NCBI GenBank assembly: GCA_958405195.1
Contig: CATYDM010000001.1
Span: forward strand, 107,082-171,081
Direction of reading: 5' to 3'
From: an uncultured Collinsella sp.
Lineage (GTDB): Bacteria > Actinomycetota > Coriobacteriia > Coriobacteriales > Coriobacteriaceae
Length of the DNA: 64,000 nt
A program made the translations under genes and the position numbers. Below are positions 8,021 to 16,528 of the stretch, one piece after another. Positions within the stretch are counted from its first letter, which is position 1; each line of letters opens with the position of its first letter. The notes under the pieces were generated by a model that saw only the letters and a program-made list of their open reading frames with translations, was not told the origin of the DNA and did not search any database.

Positions 8021-8400
8021 CTGCGGGTGCCTGGGGTAGGATGCGGCGTGCATTTTTTGGAGTATTCAGCAGCCGAGAGCACCTGCATACTGGATTTTGG
8101 GCGAAAGGCAGGCGCCATGGGCCGCATCCTGTAAAAAACGAGCGGCTCTTGAGGCGTTGGGGGCTCAGAATCAGGACTTTAAGCGCTGTTTTGTGCGCCC
8201 GCTCCCGCACCCGCGGGCTCCGGGATGCTGAATACTCCGGAATTTGCACGCCGCCCCCTGGGGTACCCGCGGGCAAAAAGCAACCGCCCCGCCGAAATAT
8301 GCAATCGGCGGGACGGTTTATGCAAAAATGCGGTTGTGGTACGTTACAGCTCGCTACAGCTTGAATCCCAGGCAGGTTACTCGGCGCTCTTGAGGGCGCC
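8021..8400 (-). repeat. ~380-bp hairpin repeat, copy R2
   Basis: Copy R2 overlaps the last coding bases of the FtsX permease and extends through its 3' region. Long self-complementary arms are visible: 8043-8072 against 8226-8258, with GGAGTATTCAGCA matching TGCTGAATACTCC perfectly. It ends in an ordinary terminator. R1 at 5535 is the second copy. Confidence 0.75.
8270..8319 (-). terminator. Terminator of the two-component/ABC operon
   Basis: On the minus strand a stem CCGTCCCGCCGATTGCA with its complement is followed by TTGCTTTTT. It lies about 60 bases beyond the permease stop. Confidence 0.75.
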
Positions 8401-11142
8401 GACCATGTCGATCTTGTTGAGGGTACGATTGGTGGCGAGGTTGACGATAAACGTAAAGCCAAAGGAAAGCACCACGGCGAGCACGTAGCTTAGCGGCTCG
8501 ACCTCAACATCAAAGTACAGCGACGGCATCTGCAAAATGTACGTAAAGCTCTCGGCAAGCAGGCCACCCAGCGGCACGCCCAGTGCGGTGCCAATCGCCG
8601 TGAGGATCAACGTCTCCTTGTTGACGTAGTGGTGCACCTCACCACGGCGGAAGCCCAGCACCTTGATGGTCGCCAGCTCGCGTTCGCGCTCGGAGATATT
8701 CGTGTTGGACAGCGTAAACACCACCACAAACGATAGGCACGCTGCCATAAAGGTCACAAGTACCACGACCGAATTGATAATCGTAAAGTTCGCCTCATAG
8801 TTTTCCCAATGTTCGGCCGTGCTCGAGATGGTGAGCCAACCGTCGCTCTTAAGCTTCTTGCTAAACGCAATCTGGTCGACCGACGAGCCCTTAAGCAGCA
8901 CAAAGACGCCGTTAAGACGCGCGCTTCGACCGAACGCGCGCTCATAGGTGCCCTGCGTCATGTAAAGCGTGTTGCCCAGATAGTTAAGCGAAATGTCGCT
9001 GACCTTGACCTTGGCTACGTTGAGCGACGAATCCTGGACGTGTGCCGTATCGCCCGGCTGAATCCCCAGCACCAGCTGTGAACTCTTGCTCAGGTACACA
9101 TCTCCGTCACGCAAAGATAGCGGCTCTTTGGACTCATCCTCGAGACGCACGTAGTCGTCCAGGTCGTTCGTGCGGTCATCGGGCACCACGATCAGCTGCA
9201 CGGTCTCGCTCTTGCCGCCAAATGTAAAGGTGACGTTGTCGGTCATAATCGGCAGGGTCGAGCTCACCGTCACGTTGGAATCATTGGCCGTGCTGCGCTC
9301 ATCCAATGCCGCGCACGTCTGCGAAAAATCGTCGGGATTGGCGACCGCCAGCAAGTCATAGCGCGTGATATGCCCGTACTGTTTGGGCGAAAGCGCCACC
9401 GACGTGTCGCGAATGCCCATACCGCAGATCACGAGCGCCGTGCAGCCGGCGATACCGAAGATGGTCATAAAGGCGCGCTTTTTGTAGCGGAACAGGTTAC
9501 GCGCCGCCACCTTGTTCAAGAAGCCCATGCGGCGCCAAATAAAGCCGATGCGCTCAAGCAAAATGCGTGAGCCGGCACGCGGCGCCTTGGGACGCATGAG
9601 CGAAGCCGGTGTCTCGGCCATCTCGTGGCGGCAGGCGATAATCGTAGCGCCCACCACGCCCACGGCAAACAGCGCCACCGACATAATCGACGACACAATG
9701 TCGTACGAAAGCAGCATCTGGGGCAGCGAGTACATGTCGTCGAACACCGTAAACAGGAACAGCGGCAGGCCCACAAATCCGATGATGTTGCCGAGCACGC
9801 CGCCGATCAGACAGGCCCACAGCGCATAGTCCACGTATTTGGACAGGATGCGTCCGCGCGAATAACCGAGCGCCTTATACAGGCCGATGAGTGTGCGTTC
9901 CTCCTCGACCATACGCGTGGCGGTGGTAAGGCTGATGAGCACGGCGACGATAAAGAAGATGAACGGGAACACCGTGGCGATGGCTTCAATTGACGAGCTA
10001 TCGCTCTCCACGCTCGAGTAGCTTGCGATATTGCCGCGGTCCTGGATGTACCAGGTGCATTCGCCCAGATCGGAAAGCTCGGCGCGGGCATCGGCAAACT
10101 GCTGGTCGGCGGCGGCGCGGCGCTGATCCAGGTCGGCCTGCGCTTGCACGCGCTCCTCGCTGCCCTCTGCCATGCGATTGATGTTGTCCTGCTCAATCCC
10201 AAAGAGCATATTCGCCTGGCGCTCGGCCGCATCCAAGCTTGCCGGCGTGTCGACCGTCAGTTCCTGAGCGCGCGCCTTCTCACGCTCCTCGCGAATCTTC
10301 TCTATATTGCCCTTGACCTTGTTGATCTTTGCCGCGTAGGCATCCGAATAGGAGTTGAGGCTCTTGGCTCCCTCGACGATCACGTGGACGGCGGAGTAGG
10401 AGGAAGATGTCGCGGCATCCTCGCTCACATAGAACCTATAGTCCGCAGCCGAAGCAGCGCGAAAGTCGTTGACGGTCGAGTCGGAGCTCACATCAGTGGG
10501 GTCGAGGACCTCGGCCGTAATGGTGTAATCGCCCGCGGCAAACTGGTCCTTAGCGCTTTGGTTCGACGAGCTCGCGTCATTGGCGGCAAAGCTCACGGTA
10601 TCGCCGAGCTTTTTGCCCGAAGCCTTCAGGAACTTCGATGTCACCGCAACCTCATCGGCGCTCTCGGGCAAATCGCCGTTCACGAGCACCGGCTGATCGA
10701 TGTTCTCCTTGGAGAGACTTTGCACGACCACGCGCTCGCGCGTTGTGCCCACGGCGGTGTAGGCGGTCTCGGTGTAGATGCCCTCGGCCGTCTCGACGCC
10801 GTCGACCTCTTGGATAGCCGAAAGATCGTCGCGCGTAAAGCCATAGGTCGACTGCACGTTAATGTCATAGACACTCTGCTGGTCAAAGTAGGCGTCAACC
10901 GAATCGCGCAGATCCTCGCAGCCCGCCTTAAGGCCGCACATCACGCTCACGCCAAGCGCGGTGATGACCACGATTGACAAGAAGCGCTTAAGACTGCCTC
11001 GGATTGTGCGGTAAATGCCACGGCGAAAAATCGTCGGGACCATATCGTTTGAGCTTTGAGCAGTGCGGTAGGTCGCGAACTCCCAGTCGCGGTCTGCGTG
11101 CTCCGTATCGTGGTTTTGGCTGTTTTGGCGATCTTGGTCCAT
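8377..11142 (-). CDS. FtsX-like ABC transporter permease
   Basis: About 920 residues. There is a cytoplasmic N-terminus, a first membrane helix (SIVVITALGVSVMCG), a roughly 350-residue extracytoplasmic domain with a coiled-coil-like stretch rich in Glu, Arg and Ala, and then FtsX-type helices. After a second large extracellular domain come the C-terminal three helices with the typical LATIKVLGFRRGEV segment. This is the MacB/FtsX plan duplicated as in large Gram-positive permeases. Such transporters act with an ATPase in peptide or envelope-stress handling rather than classical uptake. The ATG at 11142 was chosen; a GTG at 11154 overlapping the ATPase stop is an alternative. Confidence 0.85.
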   Translation of the reverse strand: MDQDRQNSQNHDTEHADRDWEFATYRTAQSSNDMVPTIFRRGIYRTIRGSLKRFLSIVVITALGVSVMCGLKAGCEDLRDSVDAYFDQQSVYDINVQSTYGFTRDDLSAIQEVDGVETAEGIYTETAYTAVGTTRERVVVQSLSKENIDQPVLVNGDLPESADEVAVTSKFLKASGKKLGDTVSFAANDASSSNQSAKDQFAAGDYTITAEVLDPTDVSSDSTVNDFRAASAADYRFYVSEDAATSSSYSAVHVIVEGAKSLNSYSDAYAAKINKVKGNIEKIREEREKARAQELTVDTPASLDAAERQANMLFGIEQDNINRMAEGSEERVQAQADLDQRRAAADQQFADARAELSDLGECTWYIQDRGNIASYSSVESDSSSIEAIATVFPFIFFIVAVLISLTTATRMVEEERTLIGLYKALGYSRGRILSKYVDYALWACLIGGVLGNIIGFVGLPLFLFTVFDDMYSLPQMLLSYDIVSSIMSVALFAVGVVGATIIACRHEMAETPASLMRPKAPRAGSRILLERIGFIWRRMGFLNKVAARNLFRYKKRAFMTIFGIAGCTALVICGMGIRDTSVALSPKQYGHITRYDLLAVANPDDFSQTCAALDERSTANDSNVTVSSTLPIMTDNVTFTFGGKSETVQLIVVPDDRTNDLDDYVRLEDESKEPLSLRDGDVYLSKSSQLVLGIQPGDTAHVQDSSLNVAKVKVSDISLNYLGNTLYMTQGTYERAFGRSARLNGVFVLLKGSSVDQIAFSKKLKSDGWLTISSTAEHWENYEANFTIINSVVVLVTFMAACLSFVVVFTLSNTNISERERELATIKVLGFRRGEVHHYVNKETLILTAIGTALGVPLGGLLAESFTYILQMPSLYFDVEVEPLSYVLAVVLSFGFTFIVNLATNRTLNKIDMVGALKSAE

Positions 11143-11147
11143 GGGCG

Positions 11148-11849
11148 CTACCACTCGATCGTCTCGATAGGCACGGGATTTTGCTGGACCGTCTCGCTCT
11201 CCACGCGGCCGCTCTTAAAGCGGATCAGGCGATCGGCCATGGGCGCCAGCGCGGAGTTATGGGTGATGATGATGACCGTGATGCCCTGCTTGCGACAGGT
11301 GTCCTGTAGCAGCTGCAAGATCTGCTTGCCGGTTTTGTAGTCGAGTGCGCCCGTGGGCTCGTCGCACAGGAGCAACTTGGGGTTCTTGGCCAGCGCGCGG
11401 GCGATGGACACACGCTGCTGCTCGCCGCCCGAAAGCTGCGCCGGAAAGTTAGCAAGACGGTCGCCCAGGCCAACCTGACGAAGCGTTTGCTCGGCATCGA
11501 GCGAATCGGGGCAAATCTGCGCCGCAAGCTCGACATTTTCGAGCGCCGTCAGGTTGGGGACCAGATTGTAGAACTGGAAGACAAAGCCGACGTCGGCACG
11601 GCGGTATTCCACGAGCTGCGCCTCGTTGGCGGAGCTCACGTCGCGCCCGTCCACCGTCACAGTGCCGGAGGTTACCGTATCCATGCCACCCAGGATGTTG
11701 AGCGCCGTAGTCTTGCCGGCACCCGAGGCGCCCAGGATAATGGCGAGCTCGCCGCGCTCAACGGTAAAGCTCGCGCCGTCGAGCGCGTGAATGCGGGCAT
11801 CGCCCTCGCCGTACGCCTTGATGACGTCTTTGAATTCGATATAAGCCAT
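11148..11849 (-). CDS. ABC transporter ATP-binding protein (MacB/LolD type)
   Basis: A 233-residue ATPase with Walker [11 protein letters not shown]-loop [10 protein letters not shown], signature LSGGEQQR, Walker [13 protein letters not shown] and a switch His in IITHNSA. EPTGALD is characteristic of the LolD/MacB/FtsE class that partners FtsX-like permeases. It abuts the downstream permease gene, so the pair forms one transporter. The two-component genes upstream on the same strand probably control it. Confidence 0.9.
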   Translation of the reverse strand: MAYIEFKDVIKAYGEGDARIHALDGASFTVERGELAIILGASGAGKTTALNILGGMDTVTSGTVTVDGRDVSSANEAQLVEYRRADVGFVFQFYNLVPNLTALENVELAAQICPDSLDAEQTLRQVGLGDRLANFPAQLSGGEQQRVSIARALAKNPKLLLCDEPTGALDYKTGKQILQLLQDTCRKQGITVIIITHNSALAPMADRLIRFKSGRVESETVQQNPVPIETIEW

Positions 11850-11898
11850 CGATTAATTCCCATCTGGTCGGATAACTCCTTAGTATTACCCATTTCGC

Positions 11899-11936
11899 AC
11901 CGACCAAAAAGGGACAGGTTCATTTTGGCAGGTTTT
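11899..11936 (+). repeat. Short palindromic repeat, copy 3 of 6
   Basis: The core CCAAAAAGGGACAGGTTCAT plus TTTTGGCAGGTTTT ends exactly at the sensor-kinase stop codon, between kinase and ATPase genes. Confidence 0.7.
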
Positions 11937-13314
11937 AGAGGCGGACGGTGAAGGTGATCTGGTTGCCGTGGCCGCAGACAGAAGCGCTCCCACCATGGGC
12001 TTCGGCGATGGCACGCACCACGGATAGGCCCACGCCCGAGCCGCCCGTCTTGGAGCTGCGCGACACGTCCGCACGATAGAAGCGGTCGAACAATCGATCT
12101 AGATCGCCTTCGGGCAGCTCGTCCACGGCGTTCGAAACGACAAGCTCGGCCGAGCCTTTGCCCGCACCGCGCGAAACAGCACGCAGGCTCAGCTCGATAA
12201 CGCTGTCTTCGCTTGCGTAGCGTGTGGCGTTGTCCAGCAGTAGTTCAACAACCTGCGCCACTGCCGCGGCATCGGCATGGGCCCGCACACCGCTCGCGAT
12301 CGACGTCGACAGCCGCTTGCCGCGCGAAACCGCCACCGATTCAAACGGCGCCGCCGCCTTGTCCACCGCCTCCGAAAGATCAAACGATGTCATGGCAAAG
12401 CCCGCCGAGCCCTCGTCCATGCGAGCCAAAAATACCAGACGCTCCGTAAGTGCCGTCAGCCGCGCGACCTGCTCGTGAATGCTCTGCGTCCACTCACTCT
12501 CGCCGCTCTCAATTTCCTGTACCTCGTTAGCGGCATCAATCACGGCCAGCGGCGTCTTGATCTCGTGGCTCGCATCGGTAATAAAGCGCTTTTGCTTGCT
12601 GTAGCTCTCGACCATCGGTCGAATCACCGCGCCCGAGGCACCCGCCACAATTGCCAACACCGCCAGCCAGCCAATGCAGCTGATGGCCACGCTCGCGCTT
12701 AAAAACGAATGGAAGCTTGTGAGCTCGCGTGAACAGTCGACGAATACATAGGTTGTCTCGTCGCCCTGAACCGTAACCGTATAGCGGTAGTTACCAGAAA
12801 AGCCCGAGGTCAAACCCTTGGAATACAGTCCTGCAGCGATGCGGGCGGCACGCTTGGCGCCCACCGCGGCAATGCGAGCCGTGTTGACATCGGTCACCTG
12901 CCCGCCGGCAATCGACACCGTAAAGTAGCGCGTGTCGAAGGGAGACTCCGCCGTCATGCCTTCAAAATGCCCATCGCGAACGGCTGCCCGGTTACCGGTA
13001 GCAACCTTGCCGGCAACCGCATCCTGACCGGGATCGGCCTTAGGCTCATCCGTCCAATCGATGCCGTCCTTGCCCGCCAAGATATAGCCCAGACGAGCGT
13101 CGGCCATCTTGCAGACATGCGAGTAGTTGACGATATTGATGCCGGCGATGATAAGCGTAAGCACGGCGGTCACGGCACCCATGGCAACCAGGATGAACTT
13201 ACGACGCAGGCGACGTCCCATTGCACTGGCAGCATCGGCGCGCCCCGGATTACCCGAGTCCGCGCCCATGCCGAGCTTTGCCGTCGTGCGCTTCCACCAC
13301 GCACTCGCGCTCAC
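11935..13314 (-). CDS. Sensor histidine kinase
   Basis: A 459-residue membrane kinase. One helix lies at about 40-62, an extracytoplasmic sensor domain at about 65-205, a second helix at about 207-230, then HisKA with the phospho-acceptor His250 in DASHEIKTPL. The HATPase_c domain shows DNATRYA (N box) and GGSGVGLSVV (G box). The start is GTG, with GAGGAGG about ten bases upstream inside the end of the response-regulator gene. It should phosphorylate that regulator and control the ABC genes downstream. The signal is unknown; antimicrobial peptides are a common cue for similar operons. Confidence 0.9.
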   Translation of the reverse strand: MSASAWWKRTTAKLGMGADSGNPGRADAASAMGRRLRRKFILVAMGAVTAVLTLIIAGINIVNYSHVCKMADARLGYILAGKDGIDWTDEPKADPGQDAVAGKVATGNRAAVRDGHFEGMTAESPFDTRYFTVSIAGGQVTDVNTARIAAVGAKRAARIAAGLYSKGLTSGFSGNYRYTVTVQGDETTYVFVDCSRELTSFHSFLSASVAISCIGWLAVLAIVAGASGAVIRPMVESYSKQKRFITDASHEIKTPLAVIDAANEVQEIESGESEWTQSIHEQVARLTALTERLVFLARMDEGSAGFAMTSFDLSEAVDKAAAPFESVAVSRGKRLSTSIASGVRAHADAAAVAQVVELLLDNATRYASEDSVIELSLRAVSRGAGKGSAELVVSNAVDELPEGDLDRLFDRFYRADVSRSSKTGGSGVGLSVVRAIAEAHGGSASVCGHGNQITFTVRL

Positions 13315-13316
13315 AC

Positions 13317-14000
13317 CTATTCGCCCTCCTCAACAACCTCGAGCGAATAGCCCTGGTTGCGCGATGCACGAATCGCAACGTTGGCACCAAGCGCCGTCAG
13401 CTTTTTGCGCAGGTACGAGATGTAGACCCACACCGCGTTGGCGCCTTCGGGCGCGTCCTCACCCCAAACCCCGAGCATCAGACGCTCGGTGGGCATGCGC
13501 GTGCCGGCGTTGCGCATAAAGAGCTCCATAAGCTGAAACTCACGATTGGCCAGGTGCTCCTCGCCCAAAGGGCCAACGAGCGTGCACGATGCCGTGTCGA
13601 GACGCACGTTGCCCACGCTGAGCGTCGTGGCGTCAATTGCCGTCGCGGCACGCGTCATGGCACGAATACGCGCAAGCAGCTCCTTGGCGGCAAACGGCTT
13701 GGTCAGGTAATCGTTGGCACCGGCATCCAAGCCCTCGACCTTATCGGACACCTCGCATTTTGCCGTGAGCATAATGATGGGCAGACGCTTACCGGCGGCG
13801 CGTGTGCGCTTGAGCACCTCAATGCCATCCATGCCGGGCATCATGATGTCCAGGATTGCAGCGTCGTAATCGTTGGTGAGTAGATACTCGAGCGCCGTCA
13901 GGCCGTCGAGCGCGGTGTCGACCTCGTAGTCGCTATGTTGAAGAATCGCGGTAAGAGCGCGGGAGAGGCCGGGTTCGTCCTCGGCAAGCATCAGCTTCAT
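13317..14000 (-). CDS. OmpR/PhoB-family response regulator
   Basis: A 227-residue regulator. The receiver domain has the acidic pocket (AEDE, residues 6-9), phospho-acceptor Asp51 in AILDIMMPGMDG, the conserved Thr in MLTAK and the Lys in LTKPF. A winged-helix DNA-binding domain follows from about 128. It is the first gene of a four-gene operon, with two bases between its stop and the kinase start. Confidence 0.92.
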   Translation of the reverse strand: MKLMLAEDEPGLSRALTAILQHSDYEVDTALDGLTALEYLLTNDYDAAILDIMMPGMDGIEVLKRTRAAGKRLPIIMLTAKCEVSDKVEGLDAGANDYLTKPFAAKELLARIRAMTRAATAIDATTLSVGNVRLDTASCTLVGPLGEEHLANREFQLMELFMRNAGTRMPTERLMLGVWGEDAPEGANAVWVYISYLRKKLTALGANVAIRASRNQGYSLEVVEEGE

Positions 14001-14228
14001 AGTTGTTCCTTTGGCGCGCGGCTATACAGATTTCGATATTGCCGATGATAGCGCACCGCCAGCCGCCTTAGCGCAGCCTTAGCTGCTCAACCTGCACGTT
14101 TCTAAAAACGCTGGATAGGGCTTAGCCAAACTTAAGGCGCACGTGTCGAGCGCTTTGACGCATGCCGAGCGCGAAGGGACAGTGACTCGTCCTTTCACGG
14201 CGTCCTAGTTATGCAAAGTGCTCGAGCG

Positions 14229-14807
14229 TTACTCCTCGTACGCGCCCTCAAGCCGCAGCAGCCACTCCTTGCGGTCGAGGCCGCCGGCATATCCGTTGAG
14301 CGAACCATCGGCGGCAACCACGCGATGGCACGGCACAATAATCGAAATGGGATTACGCGCGACCGCGGCCCCCACGGCACGGGGAGACGCAACGGGTGCT
14401 TCGTTTCCCGGTACACGATGTCGAGCCGCAACACGCTGGGCGATCTCACCATACGTAGCGACCTCGCCACGCGGGATAGAAAGCAGCTCAAACCAAACCT
14501 CGCGCTGAAACGCCGTACCAATCATATGCAACGGCGGCGTAAACCGAGGCTCCTGCCCCGCAAAATAAGCATTCAGCCAAGCCCAAGAACGCTCAAGTAC
14601 CGACGAGGCAGCACCGTTTGTCGGATTCACCGAAGACATGCCGCCAGCACCAGAAACCGCATCGGCGCCTTCAACATGTTCGGGATCTTCTTTGAGAAGC
14701 GTGGAGCCAAAGTGCTCCTGCCCCTCAAACCAAAGCCCCGTCAAACCGCGGCCATCAGCGGCAAGCAGGATTTCGCCCAAAGGCGAAGCAAACGTCGTCG
14801 TGACCAC
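14229..14807 (-). CDS. ogt: Methylated-DNA-protein-cysteine S-methyltransferase
   Basis: A 192-residue suicide DNA-repair protein that moves the methyl group of O6-methylguanine to its own Cys160 in the IIVPCHRV motif. Upstream are GTAFQREVWFELLSIPRGE and TYGEIAQRV, the helix-turn-helix segment, with the Arg finger in SPRAVGAAVARNP. The start is GTG with AAAGGAG six bases upstream. A poorly conserved Gly/Ser/Asn-rich insertion at about 45-68 separates the N-terminal and catalytic domains. Confidence 0.92.
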   Translation of the reverse strand: MVTTTFASPLGEILLAADGRGLTGLWFEGQEHFGSTLLKEDPEHVEGADAVSGAGGMSSVNPTNGAASSVLERSWAWLNAYFAGQEPRFTPPLHMIGTAFQREVWFELLSIPRGEVATYGEIAQRVAARHRVPGNEAPVASPRAVGAAVARNPISIIVPCHRVVAADGSLNGYAGGLDRKEWLLRLEGAYEE

Positions 14808-15016
14808 CAGCGGCTCCTTTCAAAACTCCGCAAACATAATACCGCGAACTGTGCAGACAACCCCAATCGACCCCAAAGTCCCCAAAGGCGGCAGGCGCGA
14901 AGCGCCGAGGCCGCCGCCGGGACTAGGGCCCACAACAGCCGCGCGCCCCCACATCAGCCCAGCGGCCCCAACCAACAACGGCCCCATCGCAGACTGCTCG
15001 CAGCCGAGTCACCGCA

Positions 15017-15315
15017 GGCGGGGGCCGGGCTTAGCTTTCAGAACACTCCGCAGACCAGTGTGGCGGCCGGGGCGCCGCGCCCCGCGCCCCCGGCCCCCCC
15101 CCCCCCCCCCCCGCGGGCGGGCGGGCAACAAAACCCCCGCCCCCCCCCCCCCCACGCGCCCCCGGGCGGCCGCGGCTACCCGGCGGGGGGGGGCGGTGAT
15201 GTGTTACCAGCCCCGGCCGCCCACTGGGGGGGGGGGTGGCGGGGGGCCCGGAAGGAGCAGGACAAGGCGCCACACATGGTCGAGGACGTTCTGAAAGCTA
15301 AGCCCGGCCCCCGCC
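15017..15315 (-). repeat. Long nested hairpin, family 1 (3' of asd), with abnormal centre
   Basis: A 28-bp arm (15017-15044) pairs with 15288-15315. The family strings CTCCGCAG and CGAGGAC lie just inside, then GTGTGGCG/CGCCACAC (15058 and 15269). In the asd sense the order is CGTCCTCG then CTGCGGAG, as in other copies. The loop, normally 5-12 bases, is replaced by about 200 bases of C and G runs. Confidence 0.75.
15066..15262. other. C/G homopolymer-rich block, probable sequencing or assembly artefact
   Basis: Runs of up to about 20 C and 10 G, mirrored composition and no coding signal sit exactly at the tip of a strong hairpin where polymerases stall. This is more consistent with a low-quality patch than with real sequence. 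The whole gap 14808-15327 holds no gene. Confidence 0.65.
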
Positions 15316-15327
15316 GGACAGGTCACA

Positions 15328-16353
15328 CTACTCGCAGAGCAGCTTAGCGATCTGGACGGCGTTGGTTGCCGCGCCCTTACGGATTTGGTCGCCGCAGCAC
15401 CAGAAGGTGATGCCACGCGCGGCCTCGGGGTTCGAGATGTCGCGGCGCACGCGGCCGACCCAAATCAAATCCTGGTCGGACGTATCCATCGGCATGGGGA
15501 AGCGGTCGTGTGCATCCTCGGCAACCATATCGTCAACCAGCTTGACGCCGGGAGCAGCAGCCAGCGCAGCACGAGCCTCCTCGACCGTGATGTCACGCTC
15601 GAACTCGAGCGTAATGCTCTCGGAGTGCGAGCGCAGCACGGGCACGCGCACACAGGTGCAGTTCACGCGCAGCTCGGGCAGATGCATGATCTTGCGGCCC
15701 TCGTTTTGCAACTTCATCTCCTCGGAGGTAAAGCCCTCTTCCTTGACGCCGCCAATCTGCGGAATCAGGTTGCTCGCCAGCTGGGCGGCAAACGCGCGCG
15801 GCTCGGGAATCTCCTCGCCGCGGCCCAGGGCGGCCAGCTGAGCCTCGAGCTCGGCCATACCGGGAGCGCCGGCACCCGAAGCCGCCTGATACGTCGAGAC
15901 GATCATGCGCTTCACGCCAGCGAGCTGATGCAGCGGCCACGTGGGAACCAGGCCGATGATAGTCGCGCAGTTGGGGTTGGCGATAAGGCCGTGATGCCAT
16001 TTGATATCGTCGGCATTGATCTCGGGCACGACCAGCGGCACCTCGGGATCCATGCGGAAGGCGTGGCTGTTGTCGACCACGACGGCGCCGTGCTTGACTG
16101 CCTCGGGCAGCAGCTCCTTGGCGATATCGTCGCCGGCAGCGCCGAGCACGATGTCGCAGCCCTCAAAGGCCTCAGGGCAAGCCTCTTCGATCACGATTTG
16201 CTCGCCGCGGAACTCAACGGTCTTGCCCGCGGAGCGTGCGCTTGCCAACAGCTTGAGCTTGCCGACCGGGAACTCCTGCTCGTTGAGGCACTCGAGCATC
16301 TGGGTGCCCACGGCTCCCGTCGCGCCCAAAATAGCAACCGTGTACTGTTTCAT
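15328..16353 (-). CDS. asd: Aspartate-semialdehyde dehydrogenase
   Basis: A 341-residue enzyme reducing aspartyl phosphate to aspartate semialdehyde, the branch point to threonine, methionine and lysine/diaminopimelate. The NADP-binding GATGAVGTQM is at 10-19 and the catalytic Cys129 in ANPNCATI. Further motifs are the SGAGAPGM loop and the His in RSHSESI. AAGGGGGA precedes the chosen ATG; the longer frame upstream has no ribosome site. It lies downstream of lysC on the same strand, with thrC and thrB nearby, forming an aspartate-family cluster. Confidence 0.93.
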   Translation of the reverse strand: MKQYTVAILGATGAVGTQMLECLNEQEFPVGKLKLLASARSAGKTVEFRGEQIVIEEACPEAFEGCDIVLGAAGDDIAKELLPEAVKHGAVVVDNSHAFRMDPEVPLVVPEINADDIKWHHGLIANPNCATIIGLVPTWPLHQLAGVKRMIVSTYQAASGAGAPGMAELEAQLAALGRGEEIPEPRAFAAQLASNLIPQIGGVKEEGFTSEEMKLQNEGRKIMHLPELRVNCTCVRVPVLRSHSESITLEFERDITVEEARAALAAAPGVKLVDDMVAEDAHDRFPMPMDTSDQDLIWVGRVRRDISNPEAARGITFWCCGDQIRKGAATNAVQIAKLLCE

Positions 16354-16429
16354 GCTTCCCCCTTTAAAGGTTGTGGCTATCGCCCACACGCCAAGCAGGC
16401 TGGATATTCTTGCCCAGTTTATACAAGAA

Positions 16430-16456
16430 CGGGGCGGATACAAAACCCGCCCCGTC
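16430..16456 (-). terminator. Terminator-like hairpin between lysC and asd
   Basis: The stem ACGGGGCGG/CCGCCCCGT has a 9-base loop and is followed on the minus strand by TCTTGTAT. It suggests that lysC and asd are at least partly separate transcripts. Confidence 0.55.
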
Positions 16457-16528
16457 GAAACGAAACCGAAATGAAACGCCCCACCGTAGATTTATGAGAC
16501 ATGTCCCAAAAATGCACCGGGATGGCAG

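Noticed and set aside
7848..8462. 204-residue minus-strand frame over R2
   Set aside because: It lies in a self-complementary repeat and in the wrong frame of the permease end; a similar short frame in R1 is also non-coding.
14211..15347. Long frame across ogt and the hairpin to its right
   Set aside because: It runs antisense to ogt and through the homopolymer block, giving Pro/Arg/Gly repeats.
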